DNA of 64,000 nt from Ianthella basta (GCA_964019415.1 OZ025869.1:6210882-6274881), one strand, 5' to 3'; positions 45,490-57,037 are shown, counted from the stretch's first letter. The notes: generated by a model from the letters alone, not told the origin. Made by a program: numbers and translations.

Positions 45490-45879
45490 CCAGATCAGGT
45501 TCTTTACCTTTCTAGTGATGACCATTATGACTCGACTGCATCGGCAGACAATTATTTTATATTCATGTAGCTTATTTCATTATTATATTGTCACCTGTAT
45601 CCTTCACATTATTAACATCACTTTGACATAATGCATGATAATATATATGACATCTGACTTTGAGTATAGCTATAGGTATTCCATGCATTACATATACATA
45701 TTGCTTTTTTTTATATATGTGAGCGCATCAAGTAAAAAGGAAATCTCATGCACACAAATGAACTTTCGAAAATCGCGCTGGAAAATGGCCGATTTGCACA
45801 ATGGAGTTTCAGATTACAGCACAAGTTGGGTTTACGAGTCAGACCCTGTAATTCAGCAGTGGGTAATACCACATATGAG

Positions 45880-46400
45880 CTAAGGCATTGCAAGTTTTGG
45901 CATCATTTCGCTGTAGTTTGGCATGCAAACTGGCTCCGCCAAAATGGCCTCACTTACCGTAGTTTTCGAGCAGCCCATCCTTGTCTTCTTCTGTGTTTGT
46001 TGTAAGGCTAGAACGTGACACTCTCGTTCAATCTCCTCTAACTGCTTCCTCGCCTTCTCTACGAGCTCTTCTGGGCCAGTAAACCTTAAACACAAGGTAC
46101 TTCAAGACCACCCTGTGGTAAATCGGTGCATCTTCTTCTGTTCCTGGTGATGGTGTAGGATATCACTCCGCATTGTCGCAGGAAAAGCGAGGACACACAA
46201 GATATCATCCGCAGCACATGACCAATCGTCTGATCGTCCTTCTGTACTGCAACAGCGAAGGGATCCGCACTATTGCTACTTTCGACGGCACAACTGCTCT
46301 CCAATGTAAGGCGCCCATACCTCGTGATACACATGAAATCCACGGATACAGCTTTCCAAGTCGTACATCTTCGATCCTTGTCTGTCTTCTATCCAAGATC
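45880..46400 (-). pseudogene. HIRAN domain relic
   Basis: 46343-46086 reads SADPFAVAVQKDDQTIGHVL, SSLFLRQCGVISYTI, RRCTDLPQGGLEVPC, the core and end of HIRAN. The frame then slips to 46095-45880 (FTGPEELVEKARKQLEEI), the expected tail. The first part of the domain is in yet another frame near 46390-46300. Third HIRAN sequence in the window. Confidence 0.75.
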
Positions 46401-46530
46401 ACACTTAGCTATGCTCACACATCATCTGCTAACGGTCTCCAAGGTACCGTATTGACTAGCCCATGCCTTAGTCCGTTATGGCCCGGGCGTCTATTGGGGA
46501 GGGTGTAGCTAGCTAGGCTAAGACCCTACA

Positions 46531-46602
46531 ACCGCAAAAATCCTGAAAAATCGCGAAATGTGAAAGTTTAACCCCGCAAAAGGTAAAGCGTATACGATAT
46601 GC
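46531..46602. repeat. pogo-like terminal repeat end
   Basis: ACCGCAAAAATC ... TCGCGAAA ... GTGAAAGTTTAACCCCGCAAA ... GCGTATACGATA, homologous to 39535-39619 and similar in style to the ends of the element at 7032-9985. Probably one end of an eroded TA-flanked element that contained the HIRAN relic at 45880-46400. A TACCGTAT at 46445 might be the opposite end of a short MITE. Confidence 0.5.
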
Positions 46603-47210
46603 TATGGTATCATATGTGCACATAGAAAATATCACATCTGCATATTGCAGACATCACATGCCTGTACACACAGACCCACCCACAAAGATCATGCAGTGAC
46701 ATCTTGACCTATGTCTGAATGCTTCGCTAGCAAAATAAAGGAACAAAAACAATACTTGCATCAGTTTCCATTACAGCAACACGACCAACAATGCTTGCCA
46801 CAGGAACAAACATTTGGTTTCCAGCTGATGGTCTCCACACTTCAACTGGGGCAGAATACAAGGTGTGCCGTTCTGGGTGTTCATCAAACCACTGAACAAG
46901 GGCAAATGATGAATCTATTGCATGAATGTTATTGTCTGAGTTCAATTCAATACAAATTTGGATGTACTTCTTCATGACTCTACAACCAATGCATTCTAAT
47001 CTAGTGTCAGAATATGGCAGCACATGAATGCAATGTAATGATCAAGAGTTCATGGTTCCATATGTTTGCCCATGAAATGTAAGTCGTACAAAACCATTGC
47101 AAACATAACCCAGTCTATGAAAAGCAGCACCAAAAACATCTTGGCACACTACAGCACGCATCATAAAAAAGGTAATGACAAATGGTAACCGCATTCTGAC
47201 AACAGTTAGC

Positions 47211-47262
47211 AGTTTAGCGTTAACGGTTAAGCGTTAACAGTAACGGTTAACCGTTAATGTAA
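47211..47262. repeat. GTTAACG/CGGTTAA short repeat cluster
   Basis: Repeated, partly palindromic blocks (GCGTTAACGGTTAAGCGTTAA, GTAACGGTTAACCGTTAA), about 13-bp period. Confidence 0.7.
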
Positions 47263-47324
47263 GAGTACGTAGAAGAATATTTGGAAGGTGCAAAGTCAAA
47301 GTTCACTCAGTTGTTGCAAGTCAC

Positions 47325-47640
47325 GTGCAGGTTCAGTGGATTATGGAATCGGTTTTGATCAGGTACGAGGGCAATGGATCGTCTCAGTACGACAGTAAAG
47401 AGTACTTGGAGTCTGTTTCCAAGCTCAAAAGGGACAAAAGCAGGAAAGGCCACCTCAAGATCGACGAGCAAATTACAATCAAGATGAAGTCGTGTATCTG
47501 GAAAGCGGTCGTCACTGACCCAGACCCTGCTGCACCTCCCAAGCCCAAGAAGACAGCAGCACAGAAGAAAGCAACAGCAACGATGCAGATTCCTGATGTG
47601 GAGTTGGCATTCTTTCCAGCTTGTATCACACCCATTGCAC
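47325..47640 (+). other. Possible exon, lysine-rich
   Basis: Frame reads RYEGNGSSQYDSKEYLESV, KLKRDKSRKGHLKIDEQ, AAPPKPKKTAAQKKATA, then runs into the minisatellite. It has the look of a nuclear-protein N-terminus of the kind that precedes BEN or similar domains, but no diagnostic motif is present. Confidence 0.35.
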
Positions 47641-47815
47641 AACCATCCTCCCACACCCGTCACCCAACCATCCTCCCACACCCCTGCCACTCAACCATCC
47701 TCCCACACCCGTCACCCAACCATTCTCCTACACCGTTGCCCGACCATCCTCCCACACCCGTCACCCAACCATCCTCTCACACCCATCACCCAACCATCCT
47801 CTCACACCCCTGTCA
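47639..47815. repeat. 25-27 bp minisatellite, seven units
   Basis: Seven tandem copies of CAACCATCCTCCCACACCC plus GTCACC-type ends, with small variations (CCTGCCACT, GTTGCC, CATCACC). Confidence 0.95.
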
Positions 47816-47939
47816 CCATACATTTGTGAAGATGCACCCTCCCTTTTGACTAAGGTACATTGATAGTGGCAGCAAATTTATTACAAATGTATTATTATGC
47901 AGCTATTACTCTAACTGAAACTGTAGGGCTGACAGGAAG

Positions 47940-48225
47940 TAGGGAAGGCTTTGAACATGCCTCCCACAGCTGTTCTGGCAGGGGTGATCATCCTGACCAT
48001 CTTTGCAATGAGCCATGCTATTGCGGAAATCCCACACACCAACTGGATAGAGTCTGTGTCGGTGTGGATATCCACTGGCATGCCCACGAGAAGCGGAAAT
48101 ACCACTCTGTATAAATACTTAAGCAAGCTGCTGGAGAAAGCCTGGAATAGTTGCATGGCTGACAAGGGACTGTTATGGCTGTTGGAGGAGGTGACCTTCA
48201 AGATGTTGGCCTTGCTATCATAATG
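47940..48225 (+). pseudogene. P-loop (DUF3987-like) fragment
   Basis: After a GAAG/GCTTTGAAC acceptor the frame reads MPPTAVLAGVIILTIF, HTNWIESVSVWISTGMPTR, SGNTTLYKYLSKLLEKAW. STGMPTRSGNTTLYKYL looks like a Walker A loop with the invariant Lys changed to Asn. Similar P-loop proteins (DUF3987-like) are multi-copy in some invertebrates. The downstream frame 48237-48533 (VLEDEFALLPKRSIEEEV) may be its next exon; family unknown. Confidence 0.45.
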
Positions 48226-48662
48226 CAGAGAAGCTGTTGAAGCTGACGATGAAAGCGTCAGTGTTGGAGGACGAATTTGCCCTACTGCCGAAACGGTCTA
48301 TAGAGGAAGAAGTCAGTGGAAGCTTCAGCAGCACAAATGTTTCAGAGGAGCTAGCGCATGCCCCTACAACACCTCCCAGTAGAGAGACTTGCTCCATGAT
48401 GGCCACTGATGAAACCCCTATACGGCGGCATAGACATTCTTGGTCTCAGTGTCCAGCACCACTTGCTAAGAGACGTTATGTGGACACTCCTTACGGTGGG
48501 AGTCTACCCAAAGTAACTTGCTTTTGGAATTAATTTTCATTTTTATGTTTTTCATTATATGATGTATATATAGTAAACATTGTTCAATGTATATCTGAAG
48601 TCTGATCTTCAAAATATCATTGCACAAGCAAGATACAGCCAGTAATTTACTGACTATAATTG

Positions 48663-49098
48663 TAATCATGGCAAATCAGCCATTTTATATCATAGTGTGC
48701 AACAATTGCAATGGTTGCCAGGAGCGAGGTGCAAAACATTTTCATGTCAAATCGTCGCAATCGTCAGAATTGTTTCATTGAAGAGGGACAGATTTCAGCT
48801 GTCTCCTTTGCTAGACAAAAGAAAATATCTATCACGCATTAGGAGAAAAAGGTCTGTGCACTACTTCCATGGCACGTGCCCGAATCCATCACTTTCTAGT
48901 GACAATATTGAGCCAGTCACTGATGTGGAAGCGCCAGCAGCACCAAAAGATATATCATCCAGCGCCAAGAATTTGAAACTGTCAATGCCAGCATTGTCAG
49001 TGGAAAACTCAAGCAATTCTGCAACTAGAAGTTCTGATTCAGAACAATCAGTGACCAGTGAACCTGGACAGAGCCATGAAGAGACAAGTGATAGTTAA
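48663..49098 (+). other. Unassigned open frame
   Basis: 48697-49098 is open (KYLSRIRRKRSVHYF, then a Ser-rich tail SSSAKNLKLSMPALS, SDSEQSVTSEPGQS). The start of the frame is unclear and an ATG at 48669 opens a different frame. No family seen. Confidence 0.3.
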
Positions 49099-49399
49099 CC
49101 TGAAGACAACCTGGATGGGTACTGCATTATACATTTGCTAAGCATGACCAAAGGCCTGGATTCATCAGCTGTATGTAGTCACTGCAGAGGACAACTATGA
49201 AGAACAGAAGGCATTGCAACTCCACCTGAATTGAAGTGTAAGTCTTGCACTACCAGCACTTCAATAACCCTTCCTCTTGCATCGGAATCACGAATTTAAA
49301 CCTGAGATCAGCCACGGCATTTCTGATAAACTTCATATGGCTCAAGAATTCTAGAGAGTATGTGCAGCCAAGTGCAAGGGGCTCATCTAAGAGACATAG

Positions 49400-49658
49400 A
49401 CATCTATGGAATGTTCACCCTACTTAGAGTAAGTGAGGGTAACAGTGGAAGCGATGAGGCTGCAGAAAGCAGACCTGCCAAGTCTCACACATTGGGCATG
49501 CGTCTCACGCAATCTGATACCTTCTCATGCTCTCATGCTTGGATGGCCTAATCTCATACATAGAATATTCAATGTCCAAGGCACCACATCTATGAAATGT
49601 TCACCCTACTCAGAGCAGGTGAGGATAACAGTGGAAGCGATGAGGCTGCTGAAAGCAC
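49400..49658. repeat. Direct repeat of about 72 bp, 186 bp apart
   Basis: 49400-49472 and 49586-49658 share ACATCTATG, AATGTTCACCCTACT, AGAG, GTGAGG and AACAGTGGAAGCGATGAGGC with few differences. A short tandem duplication; both read the same short peptide (TVEAMRLQKA/TVEAMRLLKA). Confidence 0.85.
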
Positions 49659-49910
49659 AACTGAGTGTACAACAAGAAGGGAAGCTCAGCCCCCATGTAG
49701 GCTAAGAACAGCCACTGAACAGTAGGGTGATTGTCCACCACTTCTTCGTTTGGGTTGGTTACGTGATATGTACTACCGCATAAGTATTATGTAATCAAAT
49801 GATGTAATCGCTATGAATAGAATTATGATTCACATAATCATTATAGAGCAGGAAATTTGAATGGCTGTGACATTAGTTGATCATTCGCTTGTTGTATAAA
49901 TGCTGAACAA

Positions 49911-50560
49911 ATGAACGTACGCAACCATTCAATTGTCCTATATTGCCTCGTGAAAATGGCTCAGGAGCAAATTACTTCAAGACTAGATGTGGAGATGACT
50001 TATTGTGACCTGTGCAGGAAGCTTAGCACAACAGAAGATGTCATACAATGGTGCAGACAGACAGGGCTCTTGAGAACCAGCTTGGAATGTCCCCGTTGTG
50101 GTTGCGACTGCAGAGAAGTACCCAGAGCTGGATACCCAGAGAAGCTGGCTTTTCGTTGTCCAAGGAAAGGCTGCCAAAAAGTCATGTCTCTGAGACATGG
50201 TAGCTTCTTTTCCAACTCAAAACTTGCAATAGAACTGATCTTGAGTTTGATTCTATTATGGATAAACAATACTACTGTATCTAAAGCAGCCTCAGAATTG
50301 CAAATTCGCAAAGCCACTGTTGTAGACTGGTACAACTTCAATCGGGATTTCTGTGCACAATACTTTAGTGACCATCCCATCGAAATTGGTGGACCAAATG
50401 TGTGAGTTGAGATAGATGAATCGAAATTTGGACGACGCAAGTAGTACAACAGAGGGAGATATCAGGAAGGTCATTGGGTATTTGGTGGAACGGAGCGTAT
50501 AACAGGAGACTCCTTTCTTGTAGATGTGAAGCGCTGCACGTACTGAGCATCACCTTAGAA
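49911..50560 (+). pseudogene. Merlin (ISXO2/IS1016-type) transposase
   Basis: ATG at 49911 with a second at 49956 (MAQEQITSR). The N-terminal zinc ribbon has CPRCGCDCR and FRCPRKGC, then a helical region (SKLAIELILSLILLWINNTT, ELQIRKATVVDWYNFNRD). TGA at 50403 is followed in frame by VEIDESKFGRRK (first catalytic Asp), a second stop, then YNRGRYQEGHWVFGGTER and GDSFLVDVKRC. The rest of the DDE/DDH domain is missing. Merlin elements are the eukaryotic relatives of IS1016. Confidence 0.85.
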
Positions 50561-50599
50561 CATACTCCACACTTTGAAGACGTCAGCGCTACAGGTTCG

Positions 50600-51261
50600 C
50601 TGGCCACCGCTACAAGAGCGGGCTATCCTGCAGTAGGATACGGTATTGCCGAAGCACTTGGCTTGAATTCTTAATCAAGCATCATACCTTCATATTCATA
50701 CTCCCTAATTCTGTGTTATTGGGCAAAACCATCCTGACTTCGTTCTCTCGCCTCCGAAGGATAGAAAAGGCATCTAGCTTGCTGCCGCCATCTTTTCACA
50801 CCTTGAACTAGTTCCGGCAAAAACAATGGCGACCGTCCGTAAAAACTTTATTTATCCTAGCGTTATTCTGTTAGTTGAAAAGCGACAGGTGTCTAATTTA
50901 CTTGTCAGCTACTAGCATCTATGCCCTCTACATACACCAAGGCCAAAGGAGTTCGAACCAGTACTTCTAGAAATATCCGGAGTAATTTAACGAAGGTCGA
51001 ACATTGGTGGGCGTGTGACTTAGTGAAACCGACTAAAAATGGCGACAAGGGTGCAAGGCAGTAGCCCTCGCGTAGCCTGGCTACGCGAGGCAAGCAAGAC
51101 AGCTAGCGCACGTGTACATTGGACGTGAATGGAGAAGAGATGATATTGTACAGTATCAACGGTCTCCTAATCGACTACTCAACAAGAAAGGTGGGAATTT
51201 ATATGATTTTGGTATCATCCAAGTTCATTCGCACTAGCCAAATTTTCACAGTTTTTCAGAC
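50600..51261. other. No gene seen; one perfect short palindrome
   Basis: Non-coding apart from CCTCGCGTAGCC-TG-GCTACGCGAGG at 51065-51090, an 11-bp perfect stem with a minimal loop. Confidence 0.5.
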
Positions 51262-51291
51262 GTTTCGGCAGCTTTCAGCCACCTTCATCAG
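51262..51291 (-). ncRNA. Hammerhead ribozyme-like core
   Basis: On minus: CTGATGA (51291-51285), stem II GGTGGCT/AGCTGCC with a GAA loop (two wobble pairs), then GAAAC. Stem II sequence differs from the 13.5 and 22.3 kb copies but pairing is kept, which argues for selection on structure. Flanks differ, so it is an independent insertion. Helices I and III not verified. Confidence 0.65.
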
Positions 51292-51708
51292 TGAATGATT
51301 TTGGTAGCTATAATAGCGTTGTATGTATTTGTAGCTAGATTGTGTGTGTGTGTGGATGCGGCACTGTCACTGTAGTCTTCTCTGTACCCACTCCCACAGG
51401 TCACCCTTGGTGGTGTGGAATTGGTCAAATGCAGTAGGGCTGTGTATTTGTGTCTTTCCCACCAACCATGTCAGAATCTGCTGCCTGTGCTTCGCCTTAA
51501 TGTGGGTAATGGCCTTCCATGATTACATCATTTATTGAACGGGAATAATGGCAGACCTCCACAAATTGGCTTCATTCTGTGGCAGTAGCTCTCTGGGGCA
51601 GAAGTAAGTGGCAGCGTTAGCAACATGGATCCTGTACACACGGTTTAGTGCTAGGAGATCCAGGCCACTATTGGCCTTGGTGATGGCTGCTGATGCATGT
51701 GTGCTAAA

Positions 51709-54000
51709 CTTGCTAAGCTGCACAGTCTCTTTGTGCACTTTTGGCAAGTGGGTTAAGCTTGGCTTTGAGTCACACAAAGTGAAGTTGAGAATATGTCTCG
51801 GAGACTAATAAATGCTGGCTTTGAACATGATCAGCTTCTGTTGTCGACTGTCAATTGTTGGATCAATGTTCTATAGAATGAAACTCAGCCTTTATGAGTT
51901 TCTATGGATTGTGCACTAGTGAAGTAAATGGAGGCTGGTGTCTCTCATGGGAAAATGCAACTAAACATACCACTGTAGGGAATAGCTTCGTCACTGACTG
52001 TTATCTCTCACCCTCCCTCTCTCTGTGTGTGCACATGTCTGTGCCTATATGTGATGTGTGTCATCAAGATGGCTGCGTGAAAGCCACGTGGTTGCTGAAG
52101 GAGACCACAGTAGCAGCCTGTTCCATGGAGGTGGCCTGCCTTTTCTCAGCCATACAGAGTTCACATCGACCAAGGGACTGGCAGAGTGAGCAGCGATGAT
52201 CTTCGTTGGTGGAAAGTGCCACTTTCATGGCAGGAGAGATTGACCACTGAAGCTGCAGCTACCCGCTCGCGACTTTCGACCACCAGCAGTACCAGCCAAC
52301 CACCACACCCCCAGGGCCTGTTGGCGTGGCTGGCGGACGGGCGGCCAACACGCCCAGAAACGGCCAGGCACCCAGCAGCCCCCCAGCCTAGGGTATTCCT
52401 ACGTGAGGCCAGCCACCTCACCTAAGTTAAGGACCTCTTTGGCTACGAAGACAGGTCACAGGCCTAAGCCTGGGACCTGCCCTATGTCCCAGTTAGGACA
52501 AAGAGTACAGAAGAAGCTTATATGTGATAACTGCACAGGCTAATGCTTCACTGTGTATCCTCTATCCTTGTTTTTGAGCTTGTGCTACCATTGTTGCTTC
52601 TGTTCTACCCTTTCGGCTTTTGCACAATGACAGTGTCTTTCAGGTGGACACATTTACCTTGCTGGCGAAATGATGACTGTGGTGATCATTTATTCAGATA
52701 GCTGTTAGGCAGGTTTTTGTCATGACGAAAGTAATTGGTCAAACACGTGTAGTCCATTCAAGCTACCTACTGACTTTGCTAAATATTGTTAGTCTGTACA
52801 CGCTGTGTCTATCTGTATTTTGCGCAGTGTGCACTGTAATTTTGAAAAGATGGTCTGACATAATGTCAGACCAACCCAAGCTTTGGTCGGACATGATCTG
52901 ACACTAATTAAGTATTCATAACATACCATTTGTACAGTTCATTACAGTATGAACTCAACTGGTGCACATTATATATAATAATAATAATAGTCACTTAGTG
53001 ATCTATGTCTTAAAGTTAGTGAATTCAATGGGATACAAGCACATGGTGATGGTAGTACTGATTTAGCTATCTGAATGATTCAATTGTCATCAATGTCAGA
53101 GTCGATTACAGTTACTGGCTCCACAACTGCTGGGAAGGAAGTGTCTGGACCAAACCACTCGTCCCAGTCTACAAGCGTGATCACATTAGAACTGTCAAGT
53201 TCTGGGGCCTCTACAATGTCAGAAGATGCACTAGATGATTCTCCTCTAAGCCTGTACTCTTTTCTTGGGGCTTGATTCACCCTTCGAGTAGTTTTGCTTT
53301 CATCCCACCAGAGCGACACAGTTTGATTAGCAGAGAAACTAGTGAGAAGAGGACCCTCTACCTTGATGTCAAGGACGTCTGACAGGGTGCTGGACTTGAG
53401 ATGGGTTCTCCTGTTCATCTTGATGTTCTTCATAGCTGAGAACATCCTCTCAGCATGGCCATTTGAGAAAGGCAGACTGAAGAGCAGCTCACAAAGATGA
53501 AGTATATTAGGCCATTTGCCTGCATCTGGAGCTGTGTGCAGCTTGTACCAGATCATCTGGTAACCTTCTTTGCCAATGCCAAGGTATATTCTGCCGTACG
53601 GAACAGTCTCCTCTATCTCATCATGCATGCTGGCCAGAGTAACACCTTTAGCCTCCAGTGGTTCCCTGAAGTGAGTAGCAATATATTCCACAGCATTCTT
53701 TATCTTGGCCAGGTCATTCTCTTCCTTGTCTGTCTCACTGTCTTCACTCCTAGGTGAAGGATGCCAACTCTGTGTCTCCAGGAAGACAAAAATAGCCCTC
53801 AGCATTTCACGCTGGGCAGGTCATTAATGAAATGGGAGAAAAGCGTAAGACCAAGAATGGAACCCAGTGGGACACCAGAAGTTGTGGAGCCGAAAGAAGA
53901 TGTGGAGTCAGACACACGAGTGATCTGCGAGCGATCAGACAGGTAGGACTGGAACCAGATTACACTGGAAGCTTCAAGACCAAGGCAGCGAAGCTTGGAA
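51709..54000. repeat. Segmental duplication, copy A
   Basis: Colinear with 57139-58560. Matching blocks include 51709-52565 with 57139-57998 (from GCACAGTCTCTTT to CTGCACAGGCTAATGCT), 52940-53235 with 58019-58290, and 53750-53990 with 58320-58550. Copy A has about 0.4-0.5 kb extra at each break. No host gene recognised inside. Confidence 0.85.
53080..53805 (-). pseudogene. hAT transposase C-terminal part (ZNF862-like)
   Basis: Open for about 240 aa: EYIATHFREPLEAKGVTLAS, YQMIWYKLHTAPDAGKWPNI, LLFSLPFSNGHAERMFSAMK, NRRTHLKSSTLSDVLDI, VEGPLLTSF, RRVNQAPRKEYRLR. This is the hAT dimerisation domain as seen in ZNF862-like proteins. The catalytic N-terminal part is missing and a LINE fragment abuts it at 53821. 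Copy B of the duplication has lost most of it. Confidence 0.8.
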
Positions 54001-54179
54001 AGCAAACGAGAATGGTTTACAGTGTCAAAAGCCTTTGAAACATCAAGGAATAGAACTGCAACAAACTGCTTCTGATCAAGTACTTGGTGCCATTTGTTAG
54101 TGCAGTGCTGAAGAAGGGACTGAGTTGAGTAGCTGGAATGGAAGCGCGTCCTCTTCCACATTCCCCCCTTCCTCCTCAT
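53821..54179 (-). pseudogene. LINE reverse transcriptase fragment
   Basis: SSYSTQSLLQHCTNKWHQVL, FVAVLFLDVSKAFDTVNHSR, SVIWFQSYLSDRSQITRV, TSGVPLGSI, LFSHFINDLPSVK. Fingers and early palm only, same family as 25700. The shorter duplicate is at 58368-58565. Confidence 0.8.
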
Positions 54180-54189
54180 TCACTAGCAC

Positions 54190-54893
54190 GTTGTCTCTCT
54201 CAGTAGCCGGCTGCTGACATGCCAGGACTGTCTGGCTCAGTGTCAGAATCTACCCTGTCACAGATGTCTAGTTCATCCTCCTCGTCTGGCTCTGCTTCAG
54301 ATATGCTGATGACAAAGGCACGTAATAAGGCAGTCAAGCGCATGAGCACACACGGTTCTACACAAAGTCATTTTTAAATGCTGTTTCCTCATTTGACTCA
54401 TCTGAAGCTTTAAAAGGATCCACATGATTTCCAGGAGACATACTGCCATTCTCTGTCCTTCCATCTGTTTGATCCTTTTGCTCCATGTGCTCTGCTTTGC
54501 TGTTATTATCATCTCCATCTTCTTGATTGTCTTCTCCCTGATCATACTGTCTACCATCAGGATTCTCCTCGATATCACTCCCTTTGTCGCCCTTATCACT
54601 ATCTTCACCAATTCACTCCAAGTTGCTCATTTCTCCTCTCTCGTCATTAGATTTGGGTTGCTCAACATCCATGCCTTTTGCACAGGAGAAACGAAGGTGC
54701 AAACTCCAGCAGCACCAGTGTCTTCATTGTCAGTTCCCTCTTGTGGTGATTTGTCATCCTGTAAGTACTCCAAATAGACTCCAATGTACTCTGAGAATGC
54801 TTCTTCCGCTTGTTCGTCTTCTTCGCTCACCGATTCGGTTGCACGAAATAAGGCAATAACTTCGTCACTGGTGTACCGTTTACGAGACGACGC
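54190..54893 (-). pseudogene. Acidic N-terminal part of a transposase (possibly PiggyBac)
   Basis: ATG at 54893 (MASSRKRYTSDEVIALFRA) starts a frame that is open to about 54627. A shifted frame continues with strongly acidic sequence (GDKGSDIEENPDGRQYDQG, EDELDICDRVDSDTEPDSP) to about 54190. This composition resembles PiggyBac N-termini, but the DDE domain is absent. Low certainty. Confidence 0.35.
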
Positions 54894-55087
54894 CATCTTG
54901 TTGCAAGTATACAAAAAATATCGGAGGGTGTACAAAAATTTGCAGTGGACTTTCACAACTTCAGTAGGTGTGACTTAAGCCTTATTATCAGCTCGGGGGT
55001 GAATTTATGACAGGGTTTTCCTCTTTCGCTGAATCGTTCAGGTGTTGGCATGAATTATGATACCAAGTTCAACCCTATAGCAAGTGC

Positions 55088-55435
55088 AGCAAGGCAGCCA
55101 TTATCTGAGGTGATGTGCATCGTGGAACACATTAGTGGATGGACTGCTCTGTACTCCTGCACGTGGGACAGGAGTTTGCTCTGGTATTTCACTTATCAAT
55201 GCAAATGTGCATAGTAAATCTTCCCACAACTGGTGGTGTACACTGGGAGTTGGTTAGTGCTTGACACACTGCAATGACTAAGGAGACCTCTACATTAAGT
55301 GGAAGGCCTTCACAGCATAGTCCTGGGGGGAGGGGGGAGACCTGTCTATACTTCAGCAATCATGCAGTTGCTTGCAACTTTGCCACATGAAGGCACAGTC
55401 ATGCAAAAAGCTATCTATGTTGATGAGAGATGGTA
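55088..55435. repeat. Dispersed 0.3-0.5 kb repeat, copy 1 of 5
   Basis: Shares with the copies at about 58605, 59217, 62276 and 62880 the ordered blocks GGTGATG..CATCGTGGAACACATT, GGTGGATGGACTG, GGACAGGAGTT, GTAAATCTT.CCACAA, GTGCTTGACACAC, a G-rich run, then CAATCATGCA. No protein recognised. Confidence 0.85.
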
Positions 55436-55439
55436 ATCA

Positions 55440-55925
55440 ATTTGGTATTTGGCCACTCCTCCAGAATATCATACTGTAGCCCGATCTTTTGGAGTTGCAT
55501 GGAGCTCCGTCTGCAGCATCGTGGATCAGACGGGAAAAGTGATGGAGTCTGTAATGCTAAATAGTTGCATCACATTCCCCATTGGGCATTTTCTATCAAG
55601 GAGTGTTGATGGTTTTACATACATGTATATGTACGCATGATTATCTACTGTCAAATGTGGCCTTAGTTAATCACTAATATCATGAGTATATATTGTAGCA
55701 ACCATAGACAAACGCAAGAACCAGCAGAAACTCATGTACACCATGCACAACTGTTCAATGAATCAATCATCATTCGCCGTTTCAACATGGCCAACCAACA
55801 ACAAGCCCAGTAGCAATCAGACAAAGGACAAAAGGGCACTCTTCTGCACGAATAATTTTATTTATAGTATATGCGTACAAGAGGTCAAACGGAACTCAAT
55901 TGCAACAACGTAAGTACTAATTAAA
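55440..55925. repeat. Recent duplication, copy 1 (partner 59706-60187)
   Basis: About 480 bp almost identical to 59706-60187, including the Harbinger fragment and a CGCAAGAACCAGCAG ... CAAACGGAACTCAATTGC tail. With the flanking 0.4-kb unit the duplicated block spans about 55000-55925 and 59270-60187. Confidence 0.9.
55449..55640 (+). pseudogene. Harbinger transposase fragment
   Basis: Reads ATPPEYHTVARSFGVAWSSV and VCSIVDQTGK, ITFPIGHFLSRSVDGF, the helix-turn-helix region of HARBI1-like (PIF/Harbinger) transposases. The DDE part is missing. Near-identical copy at 59715. Confidence 0.7.
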
Positions 55926-55999
55926 AGGTGTTGACTGTCTAAAGTCCAAATGTAGTCACTATATCATAATCAGCATGTGGGTACAGTGGCAGAGTAAGC

Positions 56000-56730
56000 A
56001 TGTACTGTGCTGGTCCTGAATACATGGAGGGACTAGGAGCATGTGCAATCATAGACATCATCCTCAGTTGCTATTCTCACTTTGCCGAAGAAATTCTCCA
56101 GAGGGTCTTGGTTAAACCTGGCAGAGAGGATGTACTGCTCTTTTTCAGTCAATCTTTCAGCAGATCTCTGACTATGCCAATTAATGACACCACTGCAGGG
56201 TACAGAAATCACAGAATTAGAAATGAAGTTACCAAGTATGTGCAACAAACCACTTATATGGTCTGCATGACTTTGCACAGACTTTTTAACAGCAGATATA
56301 TACTTGTAATGCAAAGGCCCTCTTACGTCTCTCTTGACAGAAGCATCAGCTTTTTCTCTACTGGAGTGAAGCCTTGCCTTTCACAAACACTACTCTCCTA
56401 TCTTCCCAAGTAGTCGAGGAAGCCATCTTCAAACCACTGTACATAACAAGAGATCATAATTATATAAAGTACTAGTCATGCATGTACATACCATTGTGCA
56501 CATGATTTATGAGATGCTCTGTCATGTATGCATTAGTGTGTAGTGTTAAGCCTTTCATCGTCTGGGCTAGTGTACGGCTTCAAATCGGCCTTCTGTTTAT
56601 GGGCAGATTCATCCGGATGACGGACATTTAACATATCGAAGAACCTGTCCATGAAGACTAGGAAGGTCTGCGTAGCTGCCCATCCAGCGATGCCATAGAA
56701 GACCATGGCTTCACTTGTGGTTTTGCTCAA
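56000..56730 (-). pseudogene. P-element-like transposase (THAP9-type) 3' part
   Basis: 56730-56533: TSEAMVFYGIAGWAATQTFL, VFMDRFFDMLNVRHPDE, DLKPYTSPDDERL. After a gap (likely intron) decayed sequence leads to 56200-56033: VINWHSQRSAERLTEKEQYI, SARFNQDPLENFFGKVR, with QDPLENFFG typical of P-type transposases. Several frameshifts. Confidence 0.75.
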
Positions 56731-56773
56731 ATCTGGAGTAATAAATAGTATACACTGACATTCAAATCAAACA

Positions 56774-57037
56774 CTATGCCATGATATACATCATAAATAT
56801 ACCTGAGCTGCCAAATCCACCCTCATGTGCGAATATGTGAAGTACACATGCTCCCTGCTGAGCTTGAATGATGAAAAAAATGTATTTCTGAGTTTGTTGA
56901 GTGACTCTATGGTAACTGATTAGTTGATCACTGTTATCAACCCCTCCCATAAACATGTTGTAGTGTTTCACTACTGCTGGAAGAGGTATTCTCAATGACA
57001 CATATCTTCCTGTGGAGTCTTTGCCTTTCTGTTTCAC
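56774..57037 (-). pseudogene. PiggyBac transposase C-terminal fragment, copy 1
   Basis: GKDSTGRYVSLRIPLPAVV and KHYNMFMGGVDNSDQLISYH, RVTQQTQKY: the YNxxMGGVDxxDQ motif of the PiggyBac DDE domain. Upstream in frame, VTLASTAYPGHQDGTVKQ extends to about 57075. The segment joins directly to the duplicated block at 57139. Confidence 0.85.

Noticed and set aside
52161..52425. Open frames in the GC-rich part of the duplication (also 57495-57980)
   Set aside because: Frames exist on both strands, differ between the two copies and show no family motif.
54627..57037. One continuous PiggyBac gene from 54893 to 57037
   Set aside because: Both parts are on minus, but the N-terminal-like part lies at the lower coordinate, so the order is wrong for a single gene.
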